From Clostridiales bacterium (lineage in GTDB: Bacteria; Bacillota; Clostridia; Oscillospirales; CAG-272), in NCBI GenBank assembly GCA_012800735.1, contig JAAZIU010000009.1, positions 29,530-93,529 on the forward strand: DNA of 64,000 nucleotides. The letters run 5' to 3'. Positions 25,795 to 34,415 of this stretch are shown here, piece by piece. Position 1 is the first letter of the stretch, and each line of letters opens with the position of its first letter. Both the position numbers and the translations under genes were made by a program. The notes beneath the pieces are model-generated. The model searched no databases, was not told where the DNA came from, and saw only the letters and a list, made by a program, of their open reading frames with translations.

Positions 25795-25894
25795 TGATAT
25801 CTGCCGCCGTATCATCGGCAGGCTCTCCGCAGGCGGATAAAACCTATAACATCATCAGAAAAGCCAAAAGAGCCGTAAAAATTCTTTTGAACAA
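25795..25894 (-). pseudogene. N-terminal fragment of a group 1 solute-binding protein
   Basis: The minus strand begins with TTG at 25894 and reads LFKRIFTALLAFLMML, then a TAG stop (25844-25846), then VLSACGEPADDTAADI. This matches the signal peptide and lipobox of the gene at 22557-24047. The upstream leader sequence is conserved too. Confidence 0.85.
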
Positions 25895-25939
25895 AAGTTA
25901 CACCTTCATATAGTATATAATTGAATTGATATTTGTCCC

Positions 25940-27442
25940 TCACATACCCGAAAGCTCTCCAATCAGTTTGTCTATCGCCTTCTGAGCTTTGGTTTCGATT
26001 TTTGCGTAGGCGGACACGAAGCTGCCCTCTCCCCGGTTGAATACCGTGTCAAACAATCCCTTTATGCCGCCGTAATCGAAGAAGCTGGCAGAGTCGTATA
26101 CCCGACTTTTGAAGATAAGCTCCATCATTTCCGAAGAGTCCTCGTCGCGGAGCGTCTTCGTCTTGACAGTTGTGTCGATGAAAGCCGGTTTTATTAGCTG
26201 CTGACCGTAAAAACCCATCGCTTCTATCGCCTGTCCCGTCATCTCCGGCTGCGTGTTGGTAACCGGAACGACGGCGAGAGTAGCCCACCATTCGCTTACC
26301 GGACAAAAATATTCCGTCTGCGCTTCGTCTAACTTCGGAGTAGGGACTATCCCGAAATCCGCCTCCATATTGCGCAGATTGAGCGCGACAAGCATCTGAT
26401 TGTTGTAGAACAGCGCCCGGTTGTCAATAAACATCGGCAGCATCAGATCGGTAAAGGTATTTGAATACCCGCCGTAGTTGCTCGACAGTATATTTACCCG
26501 TTTGTCTTTCATGAACGGAACAAAGGCGTCTGCCACACGCGAACCGATATCGGTATCGACGCAGAGCTGCGGCACGCCGTCCGAGTCAATTTTTGTAAGT
26601 CTGACCCCGCAGGAATACATGGTATATCTGATTGTCGACGGCTCAAGCAGCATGCCGAAGCTGTCATCGATATCCGGCTCTCCGTTTCCGTTGAGGTCCA
26701 TCGCCGCCGCTTCGCACATCGCCATCGCCTTGTCGATAGTCCAGCCCCCGCCCCTCACAAGGTCGTAAAGGTTTTCCAGCCCGAGCGATTCGTGCAGGTG
26801 CTTGTTGAAAAAATAGGTTATCGCGGCGTAATCGTTATAAAGGCTGATATCGCCGGTCGCCGCCCTGAGTTTTCCGACTATTTCAAGTTCGGATATAAGG
26901 TTCTGATCCCACCAGCTGCGGGAAAAATCGATGTAAGGAAGCGTTTTAAGATCGATAAGCAGTCCTTTATTAAGAAGAGTCGGAAGATTTGAGGCGTTTA
27001 CCATTCCGAAATCTATGACATCTTCTCCGGCAAGAACCGTCTTTGAAAAATCTGTGGCGGCTGCGGAAAATTTTTTAAGTTTGTATCCCGATATCTTTAA
27101 ATTAAGTTCTTCCTCGACAGCTCTCATACGCTCATAAATAGCGTCGTTCAGCGGGTCGCCGCTCTCCTCTTCCGCATACATTTCACAGTAGCCGGTAGCA
27201 ATCCATGCTCCGTTGCCCCAGCCGTAATTTATCGCCGCGATTGTAATCTCCGCCCCGCCCCAGTCGCTGTCTTCCGGCGGGATGTATTCCGGCGGTTCGG
27301 TCGTTGTCTCTTCGGCGGCGGTTTGCGATTCGGTAATTTCGGTCGTTTCATCGGCAGCGCCGTCGGCCTGCTCTCCGCAGGCGGATAGTACGGAGAATAT
27401 CAGCAGCAGGGAAATAATAAAAATGATAATTCTTTTAAACAC
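25940..27442 (-). CDS. Extracellular solute-binding lipoprotein (paralogue group 1)
   Basis: This 500-residue lipoprotein has the lipobox LSAC (Cys22), a TTTEPPEYIPPEDSDWGGAE linker and the EF-hand-like loop DLNGNGEPDIDDSFGM. It is a close paralogue of the gene at 22557-24047, with the same linker, the same DKRVNILSSNYGGYSNT segment and the same C-terminus (KAIDKLIGELS). The start is GTG, 6 bases after GGGGGTT. It lies 34 bases after the gene at 27477-28973 and probably shares its promoter at 29015. No transport permease is nearby. Confidence 0.88.
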   Translation of the reverse strand: MFKRIIIFIISLLLIFSVLSACGEQADGAADETTEITESQTAAEETTTEPPEYIPPEDSDWGGAEITIAAINYGWGNGAWIATGYCEMYAEEESGDPLNDAIYERMRAVEEELNLKISGYKLKKFSAAATDFSKTVLAGEDVIDFGMVNASNLPTLLNKGLLIDLKTLPYIDFSRSWWDQNLISELEIVGKLRAATGDISLYNDYAAITYFFNKHLHESLGLENLYDLVRGGGWTIDKAMAMCEAAAMDLNGNGEPDIDDSFGMLLEPSTIRYTMYSCGVRLTKIDSDGVPQLCVDTDIGSRVADAFVPFMKDKRVNILSSNYGGYSNTFTDLMLPMFIDNRALFYNNQMLVALNLRNMEADFGIVPTPKLDEAQTEYFCPVSEWWATLAVVPVTNTQPEMTGQAIEAMGFYGQQLIKPAFIDTTVKTKTLRDEDSSEMMELIFKSRVYDSASFFDYGGIKGLFDTVFNRGEGSFVSAYAKIETKAQKAIDKLIGELSGM

Positions 27443-27476
27443 GATTTAACCCCCAAAAAAATTATTTATATGCCCC

Positions 27477-28973
27477 TCACCCCAGCTCCTCGAAAGCTTC
27501 GACGCATTTATCCAGCGCCTTTATTATCTTCGGCTCATTCTTTGCGTACCAGGAGGCGAAGTCTTTCGACTTTGCCGTCATAAGTTCGCGCATGACAAAC
27601 CACGGATAGCCGATCGATTCGTTATAAATCGAAGCGAAGTTGAGATAGGCGCCGTCGCGGACGATGTCGAGCATCTGAGAGCTGATTTCGTCGCGGCTGT
27701 ATTTGACTTTAAGGGCGATCTCGAAATACTGCGGGGTGACAAAGCGATACGACTCCGCCGCCATCGCCTCCAGCATCGCGCCGGCAAGCTCGGTTTTCGG
27801 GTTGGTAATCGGCACGCACATCAGCGCCAGCGCGTCCTGGATTCTCGTAAGATACTTCTCCTGATTTTCGTCGTATTTCGGGTACGGGATAATTCCGTAG
27901 TCGCTTTCCATGTCGTTCAGCCCCGAGCGGGTGTTGTCCAGCACCGCCGGCAGCAGAAGGGAGCGGTCGGTTTTGAAGAGGTTATACTGCGCGCCGGAGA
28001 AATCGCCGTCTCTGTACGACCTGCCGAAAACTGCGGGAGTTTCGTACATAAAGCCGTAAACCCAGTCGCAGAGCTGCGCTATCTTGTCGTACTCCATTTC
28101 AAACTTCGGATATCCGTCCTCGTCGCGGACAATCATTTTTATCCCGCTCGACTGCAAAAAGCAGTCGACGTTGTTCGAGGAGGTTATCGCGCAGCCGTAA
28201 AGGTCGTTTTCGTCGTATTTGCCGTCGCCGTTGAGGTCGGCGGAGACAAGGGAGGCGGTCTTCGCCATCATGTCAAGCGTCCAGCTGCCGTTATTCACCG
28301 CTTCGTAAAGATCCGGCACGTTGTAGTCAACGGCAAGAGCCTTGTTGAAGCAGATTACATACGCCGCCTCAAGCAGCGTCAGCGTTATGTCGCCGGTTGC
28401 AAAATAAAGCTTGCCGCCGATGGTCAGCTCCTCTTTTAGCGTCTGAACCCACCATTCCCGGTCAAGGTTCAGATACGGCAGCTCGTAGAGGTTGAGGAAA
28501 AGCCCTTCGTTTGCGACTATCGGTATCCTCGCCGACCATCCGGCGATGACATCCCACGAATCGTCCCCCGCCTGAACGGCGTTGCGGATGTTTTTAAGCT
28601 CGTCGTTGTAAGTTTCCCAGCCTTTTCCCCTGTAAACGGAAATCGCCGTGTTGAGCCGCTCCTCAACCGCGCGGTTGCGGTTGTAAATCACGTCGTCGAT
28701 AATATCGCCGGTCTGTTCCGAGAAGAAATCCTCATACGAGGTTTCGTCTCCCCGAACGTGTATCGTAAACTCCTCCCCGCCGAAGTCGAGGTCGTCCGGC
28801 AGGTCGTCGGGTGTCTGCGAGCGGTCGGTTTCCGCCGCTTCGGTCTCCGCCGTCGTCGCGGCGGCGGTCGTTTCATCAGCCGCCGGAGCCGAGTCGCCGC
28901 AGCCGGCAGCAAATGTCAGCGCGAATATCAATGCGGCGAGCATGAGCGCCGCAATTCGGTACGATTTTTTCAA
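27477..28973 (-). CDS. Extracellular solute-binding lipoprotein
   Basis: This 498-residue lipoprotein has a signal peptide ending at AAGC (Cys25), an Ala/Thr/Glu-rich linker and a family-1-like binding domain. IIDDVIYNRNRAVEERLN is the N-terminal landmark shared with its relatives, and the EF-hand-like loop is DLNGDGKYDENDLYG. It is more distant from group 1. It is the first gene of a likely two-gene unit with 25940-27442 and has a strong promoter. The ligand is unknown, and no permease or regulator is adjacent. Confidence 0.87.
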   Translation of the reverse strand: MKKSYRIAALMLAALIFALTFAAGCGDSAPAADETTAAATTAETEAAETDRSQTPDDLPDDLDFGGEEFTIHVRGDETSYEDFFSEQTGDIIDDVIYNRNRAVEERLNTAISVYRGKGWETYNDELKNIRNAVQAGDDSWDVIAGWSARIPIVANEGLFLNLYELPYLNLDREWWVQTLKEELTIGGKLYFATGDITLTLLEAAYVICFNKALAVDYNVPDLYEAVNNGSWTLDMMAKTASLVSADLNGDGKYDENDLYGCAITSSNNVDCFLQSSGIKMIVRDEDGYPKFEMEYDKIAQLCDWVYGFMYETPAVFGRSYRDGDFSGAQYNLFKTDRSLLLPAVLDNTRSGLNDMESDYGIIPYPKYDENQEKYLTRIQDALALMCVPITNPKTELAGAMLEAMAAESYRFVTPQYFEIALKVKYSRDEISSQMLDIVRDGAYLNFASIYNESIGYPWFVMRELMTAKSKDFASWYAKNEPKIIKALDKCVEAFEELG

Positions 28974-29014
28974 AATATCTTTCCCCCTGTAATTTTTGTT
29001 AATTCTGTTATCTA

Positions 29015-29043
29015 ATTATAGCATTATCGCCTTTTTGTGTCAA
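29015..29043 (-). promoter_or_regulatory. Strong promoter of the 28973-25940 lipoprotein genes
   Basis: On the minus strand TTGACA and TATAAT have a 17-base spacer, a full consensus match, about 45 bases before the start codon. Confidence 0.85.
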
Positions 29044-29203
29044 CCTGTTTATGAGAAATTCATGCATTTTATAAAAATGCCGAAAATTACGGCGTTTCCG
29101 AAACATTTTGTTTACGATATTAATTTTTCTGTCGGCAGGCGGTATTTATTCCCCGAAAGAGTCGCGAAAAACATACATCTTCCGCCCGCCGACGAAAGTT
29201 CTA

Positions 29204-29250
29204 TTGACAAAAGCGCGAAAAGGCGCTATAATATAATTAGAACTATTTAG
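29204..29250 (+). promoter_or_regulatory. Promoter and operator-like motif of the holin-amidase genes
   Basis: TTGACA (29204-29209) and TATAAT (29227-29232) with a 17-base spacer match consensus perfectly. GAACTATTTAG (29240-29250) covers the expected transcription start and resembles GAACTATATAG and GAACTATATGG upstream of the head-gene cluster. Confidence 0.75.
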
Positions 29251-29344
29251 AATAACAACGGTGTGTAACGGTATAATATGTGAAAGTTATTCAACAATGT
29301 TCTATACAGAAAAAAGGGAATAAAAAACGAAAAAAGGGGGTTTT

Positions 29345-29782
29345 ATGAAGGAAATTTTCAACACCATCCGAGCCGGAGCCGCCGCATTGGGCGGGCTTGT
29401 CGGCTTTTTCATCGGCGGCCGGGACGGACTTATCGCCGCTTTGGCCGTCTTCGTCGTCATCGACACCGCGACCGGGCTTATGTCGGCGGCGTCGGAAAGG
29501 CGGCTGTCTTCGGATATCGGCTTTCGCGGCATCCTGCGAAAGATGCTGATATTCGTAATCGTCGGCATGGGGCATATCATCGACACGCTGATAATCGGAA
29601 GCGGCTCGGTGCTCCGGACGGCGTTTATATTTTTCTATATCGCAAACGAGGGGCTTTCGATCGCCGAAAACTCGGTAAAGCTGGGGCTGCCCCTTCCGCG
29701 CCGGCTGCGCCTCGCGCTAAAACAGCTTCACGACGACGCCGAGGGCGCAGAAAAGGAGGATGACAATAATGGCAAAAATTGA
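29345..29782 (+). CDS. Phage holin family protein
   Basis: This 145-residue membrane protein has three to four hydrophobic segments. GAAALGGLVGFFIGGRDGLI, then VFVVIDTATGLMSAASERR and MLIFVIVGMGHIIDTLI, form the pattern of the toxin-secretion/phage-lysis holin family. It would make pores for release of the following amidase. It overlaps the amidase start by 14 bases, suggesting translational coupling. A strong promoter lies about 110 bases upstream. It is 20 kb away from the head genes. Confidence 0.88.
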   Translation: MKEIFNTIRAGAAALGGLVGFFIGGRDGLIAALAVFVVIDTATGLMSAASERRLSSDIGFRGILRKMLIFVIVGMGHIIDTLIIGSGSVLRTAFIFFYIANEGLSIAENSVKLGLPLPRRLRLALKQLHDDAEGAEKEDDNNGKN

Positions 29783-30248
29783 ACTCGACATAAAACAGGC
29801 GTATTGCACGGAAAATCCCTGCTATAAACTGGATCAGCCGCTCGCCGTCCGCGGGCTTATGCTCCACTCTGTCGGCTGTCCTCAGCCGGACGCGATGGTC
29901 TTTATCCGGCAGTTCAACCGTCCGGATTTCAAACGCGCCTGCGTCCACGCCTTTATCGACGCGAACACCGGCGATATTTATCAAACCCTCCCCTGGGAGA
30001 TGCGCGGCTGGCACGCCGGAGGCACCGCCAACGGCTCTCATATCGGCGTCGAGATGTGCGAGCCGCCGAACATCCGCTACCGGGGCGCCGGATGCGCCTT
30101 CGACTGCGCCGACCCGAAAGCCGCCGCCGAATATGTCTCCCGCGCCTATCGTTCCACCGTCCGGCTCTTCGCCTGGCTCTGCCGCCGCTGCGCGAGAGCC
30201 AACCGGGGATATAAAGTATATGCGCCGAACGGGGAAATAATTATGTAG
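29769..30248 (+). CDS. N-acetylmuramoyl-L-alanine amidase, apparently C-terminally truncated
   Basis: This protein of about 159 residues has the start of an Amidase_2/PGRP-like endolysin. LMLHSVGCPQPDA carries the first zinc His and WHAGGTANGSHIGVEMCEPP the core strand. Homologues normally continue with a further zinc-ligand segment near the C-terminus; here the frame ends in RANRGYKVYAPNGEIIM just before a 42-base palindromic element. It is therefore probably truncated and may be inactive. The ATG at 29769 is chosen because GGAGG lies 10 bases before it; the ATG at 29760 is too close to that site. Confidence 0.8.
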   Translation: MAKIELDIKQAYCTENPCYKLDQPLAVRGLMLHSVGCPQPDAMVFIRQFNRPDFKRACVHAFIDANTGDIYQTLPWEMRGWHAGGTANGSHIGVEMCEPPNIRYRGAGCAFDCADPKAAAEYVSRAYRSTVRLFAWLCRRCARANRGYKVYAPNGEIIM

Positions 30249-30256
30249 TAATTTTT

Positions 30257-30298
30257 GCGGGGGAAAGAAACTTTTTGCAAAAAGTTTCTTTCCCCCGC
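30257..30298. repeat. Perfect 42-bp inverted repeat
   Basis: Two 20-base arms (GCGGGGGAAAGAAACTTTTT and its complement) flank GC. It begins 8 bases after the truncated amidase stop. The AAACTTTTT core and the following TCAAAAACTTTTGGGA link it to the AAAACTTTT elements at 15957 and 42735. Confidence 0.9.
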
Positions 30299-30390
30299 GC
30301 CCCCTATCTTCAAAAACTTTTGGGAATGGGGATTATATTGGGACACTTGATATTGGGAGGGGGTGAAAAACCTCAATAAACACAATAAAA

Positions 30391-30425
30391 CAAGCCTCAC
30401 AGGTATAAAAAACCTGTGGGGCTTG
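30391..30425. terminator. Bidirectional terminator
   Basis: CAAGCC...ACAGGT pairs with ACCTGT...GGCTTG, with T-runs on both sides. It ends the minus-strand 61-residue gene and any read-through from the amidase. Confidence 0.8.
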
Positions 30426-30446
30426 CTTTTAGTTTATGATAAGCTA

Positions 30447-30632
30447 TTATTTTTTCTTGTTTTCTTTGGAATCGGTTTTGTAATTCGTGTTTGCAGAATA
30501 TGATATTGAAGGCTTTTTCGGTATATCCTTCATTAACTGCTGGGCAAAAGAGTCTGGGGTATAATTGGATGGCAACGGTTTTACATCAAATCCCAAAGCT
30601 CTATATTGCTGCTCAAATATATCCTTATTCAT
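30447..30632 (-). CDS. Small hypothetical protein next to the SDH protease
   Basis: This 61-residue polar protein ends in a Lys-rich tail. It has no recognised domain, signal or membrane segment. A good GGAGG site precedes the ATG and it lies 15 bases after the SDH protease gene, so the two are co-transcribed. It could be a partner or substrate of the protease; that is a guess from position. Codon use is AT-rich like the protease gene. Confidence 0.6.
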   Translation of the reverse strand: MNKDIFEQQYRALGFDVKPLPSNYTPDSFAQQLMKDIPKKPSISYSANTNYKTDSKENKKK

Positions 30633-30647
30633 TGATATTCCTCCATC

Positions 30648-31574
30648 TCATGTATTCGCTGACGCGGCGTTAATTATCATGGCGCTTCCAATGTGATTTT
30701 CAACGATCTTTACCGCTGGAGAATTGGAAAAAGTATGCATATATGTATGATGAATAGTAAGCACGCAATCCTGTAAATCTTTACAACCACCTAACTCCTT
30801 GTTTGGAAATGATTCTAATGGAATGACTTTTATTCCCAAACTCTTGCACTCTTCCATGTGAATATGCCTTGAGTGCGTAAACGTTTCTTCGTGACTACCT
30901 AATTTTTCAACAATCTTGTTAGCATCTTCATCGGGGGTACTACTATCTCTCAGCATGTTTGTTACCAGCCACTTTTTGACCATAGAATCTGACCAATCGA
31001 TTGCCTTTTTACAGTCGCCCAAAAAAGTAGGATGATACTTAGAGATTATGGCTTGCCATAAAGGGACTGAATCTGGCTCTGCTTTTATACTGTCTACTGC
31101 GTTCTTAAATTCCTCTATTACACCGGCACACGACATCCCTCCGCCAAATTGCGGATCAATAGGACCTATATTAGACTGTTTTCCCATGATAATCTCTTTG
31201 CAAGATAATGCAATCATTGTGCCCGCCGACATAGCTATTTGAGGAATAAATGCTCTTATATTACAATCAAATATAGAGCGAAGATAGTCTACTATAGATT
31301 CTGTTGCGGCTGTGCTTCCACCAGGTGTGTGTAAAATAAGGTCAAGCCCCTTGCTTTTATCTAAACCATGGACAGCTTGCATTAGGGCGTTTTTATCGTT
31401 GTCGTCAATATTACAATTAAGATTATTCTTCTGCAAAAAACCTGAATAATATGCAATAATATTTCTACCGGTATACTCGTGCATTATACCTAGATACTTT
31501 CTACGTACAATGTCGAGAGGGTTGTCAACACGAGTCCCTTGGATCTCAGTTAAAACTTGACCCCAATTAGGCAT
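30648..31574 (-). CDS. SDH-family Clp-fold serine protease
   Basis: This 308-residue protein has the ClpP/SppA-like fold of the SDH_sah (Ser-Asp-His) family. LDLILHTPGGSTAATESIVDYL forms the oxyanion/substrate strand, and IPQIAMSAGTMIALSCKEI carries the nucleophile Ser. GKQSNIGPIDPQFGG is also a family landmark, and a later THSRHIH segment could supply the His. No signal peptide is visible. Relatives occur in mobile islands and may act on membrane or host proteins. The gene is AT-rich compared with its GC-rich surroundings, suggesting horizontal acquisition with the 61-residue gene. Confidence 0.85.
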   Translation of the reverse strand: MPNWGQVLTEIQGTRVDNPLDIVRRKYLGIMHEYTGRNIIAYYSGFLQKNNLNCNIDDNDKNALMQAVHGLDKSKGLDLILHTPGGSTAATESIVDYLRSIFDCNIRAFIPQIAMSAGTMIALSCKEIIMGKQSNIGPIDPQFGGGMSCAGVIEEFKNAVDSIKAEPDSVPLWQAIISKYHPTFLGDCKKAIDWSDSMVKKWLVTNMLRDSSTPDEDANKIVEKLGSHEETFTHSRHIHMEECKSLGIKVIPLESFPNKELGGCKDLQDCVLTIHHTYMHTFSNSPAVKIVENHIGSAMIINAASANT

Positions 31575-31747
31575 TGTTAGTTCTCCTTTACTTTAAATAA
31601 GCAATTCTTAAAGGCATACCTATTAATATAAAAATATTGTATCATAACGAAAAGTTGTTTTTGTAAATCTAATGAAAATTTAAATTTAATTAGATATTAA
31701 TATAGCTCGTTTAACCGGAAAAACAGTACAGTCTTTTAATGGTATAA

Positions 31748-33256
31748 TTACGAACTCTCTATCTCCTCCACCGTCTCCCGGAGCTTTTCTATTGCCGTCA
31801 GCGTCTTCTTCTCTTTCTTTGCGTATTCCGACGCGAAAACGTTCTCCTTTTTCTTCGGGATGGTTGTCCTGACAATCTCGCTCATCCCGCCCAAGTTGAA
31901 GATTATCCCCAGATCATAGCTCATCGACGAGAAGATAAGGTCGAGCATCCGCCCGGAAGCTTCGTCGTAAGTGTATTTGTTCTTGCAGGATATCTCGATA
32001 TAAGCCGGCAAAGTGGTATACTTGGACTCCGCCGACAGCGCCTCCAGCATGAAGCCGGAGAAGTCGGGCCGGGGCGCCGCTTTCGGCACTCCGAACAGCG
32101 TTGAGCCGATAAAGTCGGGATAGGAGCAGTAAAGCGGCTGCGATTCGTCCAGCTTCGGGTTGGGGATGACGCCGTATTCAAATTCGCAGTCGGCGGAAAA
32201 GCCGCTGAGCGACTGCGGGAAAACGGCGATAAAGAGGGCTTCTCCCGCTTTGAAAACTTTCCCCGCGAAGCTCCACATATTGTAATCCACCTTGCCTTCA
32301 AAATCTTCGCAGAAGCCGGCGAAATCGGTGTCGCAGGTGAGGGCGATTACCTTATCTATCGCCGCGACGGTACGCGGGTTGTTGAAGGTGAGCGCGGGAT
32401 TGCCGTCTTCCCCCTTCGTGATTATCGCAACGTCGCAGCCGCGCAGATAGTTGGTAAAGGCGTTGTATGAATCCATCGTCAGCCCCCAGCGGTCGGCGTC
32501 GGTCATAACTCCGTCGCCGTCAAGGTCGGCCGCGACGGCGGCGCACATCTCGGTCATCCGGTCAACGGTCCAGGCCCCGTCGTCAACCAGCGCGACGACG
32601 TCGGGAAGGTCGTAGTCCTTCGCCATATCGCGGTTCATTATCGTGGTATACGAGCGCTTTTTGTCTTCAAGCCCGTAGTCGGAAGTCGTCGCGTAAAGAC
32701 GCCCCCAGAGCTCAAGCTCGCCGTTGGCGCGGCTGTTCCACCACGGCTGCGAAAAGTCGATGTATTCTATCTCGTTCAGATCAAGCAGATCGCCGTTGGT
32801 GATAACCCCGCCGATGAACATGAGCGGCGAGAAAAAGAGGTCGTAGAGCTGCTCTCCCGCCATCGTCGTTTTGCGGATAATGCCCGCCTCGTTGTAGTCG
32901 AGGGTGGCTTTGATTTTTACGTTGTATCTCTCTTCGATGGTACGGTTGCGGCGGTAAATTGTGTCGTTGACGATCTCGCCGGTTTCCCCCTCGGCGTAAA
33001 TCTCGAAGTTGTCAAACTGCGGATAGGTCGGGTCGCTGTGCCCTAAAACGTGGAACTCTCTGCCTTCCCAGTCGGTGTCGGGAAGGTTCGGCTTTACAGC
33101 CGTCGTTTCGGCAGCCTCGGCAGCTTCCGGAGCCGCCGCCGTCTCCGTCCCTGCGGCGGTCTCGGCAGGCGCGCCCTTGTCCCCGCAGGCGATAAATCCC
33201 GCCAAAAAGCAGGCGCAGATGAAGAACGAGATAAGTCTTTTTGTAAGCTGTTTCAT
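31748..33256 (-). CDS. Extracellular solute-binding lipoprotein
   Basis: This 502-residue lipoprotein has the lipobox FIAC (Cys24) and a long Ala/Thr/Glu linker. The binding domain has IVNDTIYRRNRTIEERYNV and the EF-hand-like loop DLDGDGVMTDADRWGL, which fits a calcium-binding pattern. The C-terminal region (KKENVFASEYAKKEKKTLTA) matches the end of the other copies. A strong GGGGGG-type ribosome site lies before the ATG. No permease is present, and hydE lies upstream on the same strand. The ligand is unknown. Confidence 0.88.
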   Translation of the reverse strand: MKQLTKRLISFFICACFLAGFIACGDKGAPAETAAGTETAAAPEAAEAAETTAVKPNLPDTDWEGREFHVLGHSDPTYPQFDNFEIYAEGETGEIVNDTIYRRNRTIEERYNVKIKATLDYNEAGIIRKTTMAGEQLYDLFFSPLMFIGGVITNGDLLDLNEIEYIDFSQPWWNSRANGELELWGRLYATTSDYGLEDKKRSYTTIMNRDMAKDYDLPDVVALVDDGAWTVDRMTEMCAAVAADLDGDGVMTDADRWGLTMDSYNAFTNYLRGCDVAIITKGEDGNPALTFNNPRTVAAIDKVIALTCDTDFAGFCEDFEGKVDYNMWSFAGKVFKAGEALFIAVFPQSLSGFSADCEFEYGVIPNPKLDESQPLYCSYPDFIGSTLFGVPKAAPRPDFSGFMLEALSAESKYTTLPAYIEISCKNKYTYDEASGRMLDLIFSSMSYDLGIIFNLGGMSEIVRTTIPKKKENVFASEYAKKEKKTLTAIEKLRETVEEIESS

Positions 33257-33300
33257 GATATGCCCCCCTTGAATTACGATTTATGTACCTTAAAAAAACT

Positions 33301-33335
33301 CTCCGTACCAAAGTTAAGTTTTTATTTGTTTTCTC
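33301..33335 (+). repeat. Paired-hairpin repeat remnant (tail only)
   Basis: CTCCGTACCAAAGTTAAG followed by TTTTTATTTGTTTTCTC matches the end of hairpin B plus the constant tail. It overlaps the hydE stop codon (33322-33324). Hairpins A and B are missing. Confidence 0.75.
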
Positions 33336-34389
33336 CCATCCCCGCAAAGTCCCCTCGCCCCCAATCGACATACCTCCCCGCGCTCTCTATCCGCCGCTCC
33401 ATCAGACGCACGCTCTCCGCCGCTTCATCCCCCGTACACAGCTTGCCGTCATACAAAAGATACTTCGACCGGACAGGCGCCGGGCTTAAATTCGGCATTA
33501 TCACATTCGCGCCGGCGAGCAGGCCGTCTTCGCGGCCTCTGTCGGAGGCGGTGCCGAGGGCGGTGGTTGCGGGCAGCAGCACTTCGGGGAGCATTATCCG
33601 GCTGATCGCGAGCAGATTCAGCGTCATCTCGACCGACCCCGCCGGAAAGTCCCGGAAAGGCGTCGATTTGTGGGGGATAAACGGCCCGATTCCCAGCATA
33701 TGCGGTTTGAATTTCTGCATAAATCGCAGATCGGCGATGATATCGCCCGTCGTCTGATACGGCGCGCCGACCATAAACCCGCATCCGACCTGAAAGCCGA
33801 TGCGTTTCAGCTCATAAAGGCAGTCAAGCCGACGCTCAAGCGACAGCTCCGGCGGGTGCAGCTTTGAATAATGTTCCGGCGACGCGGTTTCCTCGCGCAA
33901 AAGATACCTGTCGGCGCCGGCGTCGAAAAACGCCTGATATTTATCGGCGTCCCGCTCGCCTATCGAAAGCGTCACGGCGGTGTCGGGGCAGCTCTCCTTT
34001 ATCTTCCGGACAACCGAAACGACCGACTCGTCGGAAAAACCCCCGTCTTCGCCGCCCTGGAGCACAACGGTGCGAAAACCGAGTTCATAGCCGCGAATGG
34101 CGCAGTCGAGGACTTCTTCTTCGGTGAGCCGATACCGCTCACATTCGCGGTTTGAACGGCGCAGCCCGCAGTAAAAGCAGTCGTTTTTGCAGTAGTTTGT
34201 AAATTCGACAAGCCCGCGCAGATAAACGGCTTTTCCGTAAACCGACTCGCAGACTTCGCCTCCCCGCGCGCGCAGATACGCAGCGTCTTCGCTCTCGGCT
34301 TCAATCAGAGCGCGCAGCCCCTCATCCGGCAGGTTCCGCTCCGCAACAAGGGCGTCGACAAGTGTTTTGATATTTTCTTTCATATTCAT
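33322..34389 (-). CDS. hydE: [FeFe]-hydrogenase maturase HydE (radical SAM)
   Basis: HydE is a radical SAM enzyme that helps to build the dithiolate-bridged diiron site of [FeFe]-hydrogenase. The 355-residue protein has the cluster motif NYCKNDCFYCGLRRSN (CxxxCxxC) near residue 64, then VVLQGGEDGGF, YLLREETASPEHY, QVGCGFMVGAPYQT and IGPFIPHKSTPF, all typical of HydE. HydF, HydG and hydrogenase genes are not in this window. It is preceded by a membrane-anchored protein gene (26-base gap) and probably shares its promoter. Confidence 0.93.
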   Translation of the reverse strand: MNMKENIKTLVDALVAERNLPDEGLRALIEAESEDAAYLRARGGEVCESVYGKAVYLRGLVEFTNYCKNDCFYCGLRRSNRECERYRLTEEEVLDCAIRGYELGFRTVVLQGGEDGGFSDESVVSVVRKIKESCPDTAVTLSIGERDADKYQAFFDAGADRYLLREETASPEHYSKLHPPELSLERRLDCLYELKRIGFQVGCGFMVGAPYQTTGDIIADLRFMQKFKPHMLGIGPFIPHKSTPFRDFPAGSVEMTLNLLAISRIMLPEVLLPATTALGTASDRGREDGLLAGANVIMPNLSPAPVRSKYLLYDGKLCTGDEAAESVRLMERRIESAGRYVDWGRGDFAGMGENK

Positions 34390-34415
34390 TTTATCCTGCG
34401 TAAAAGCGGGTTTTT

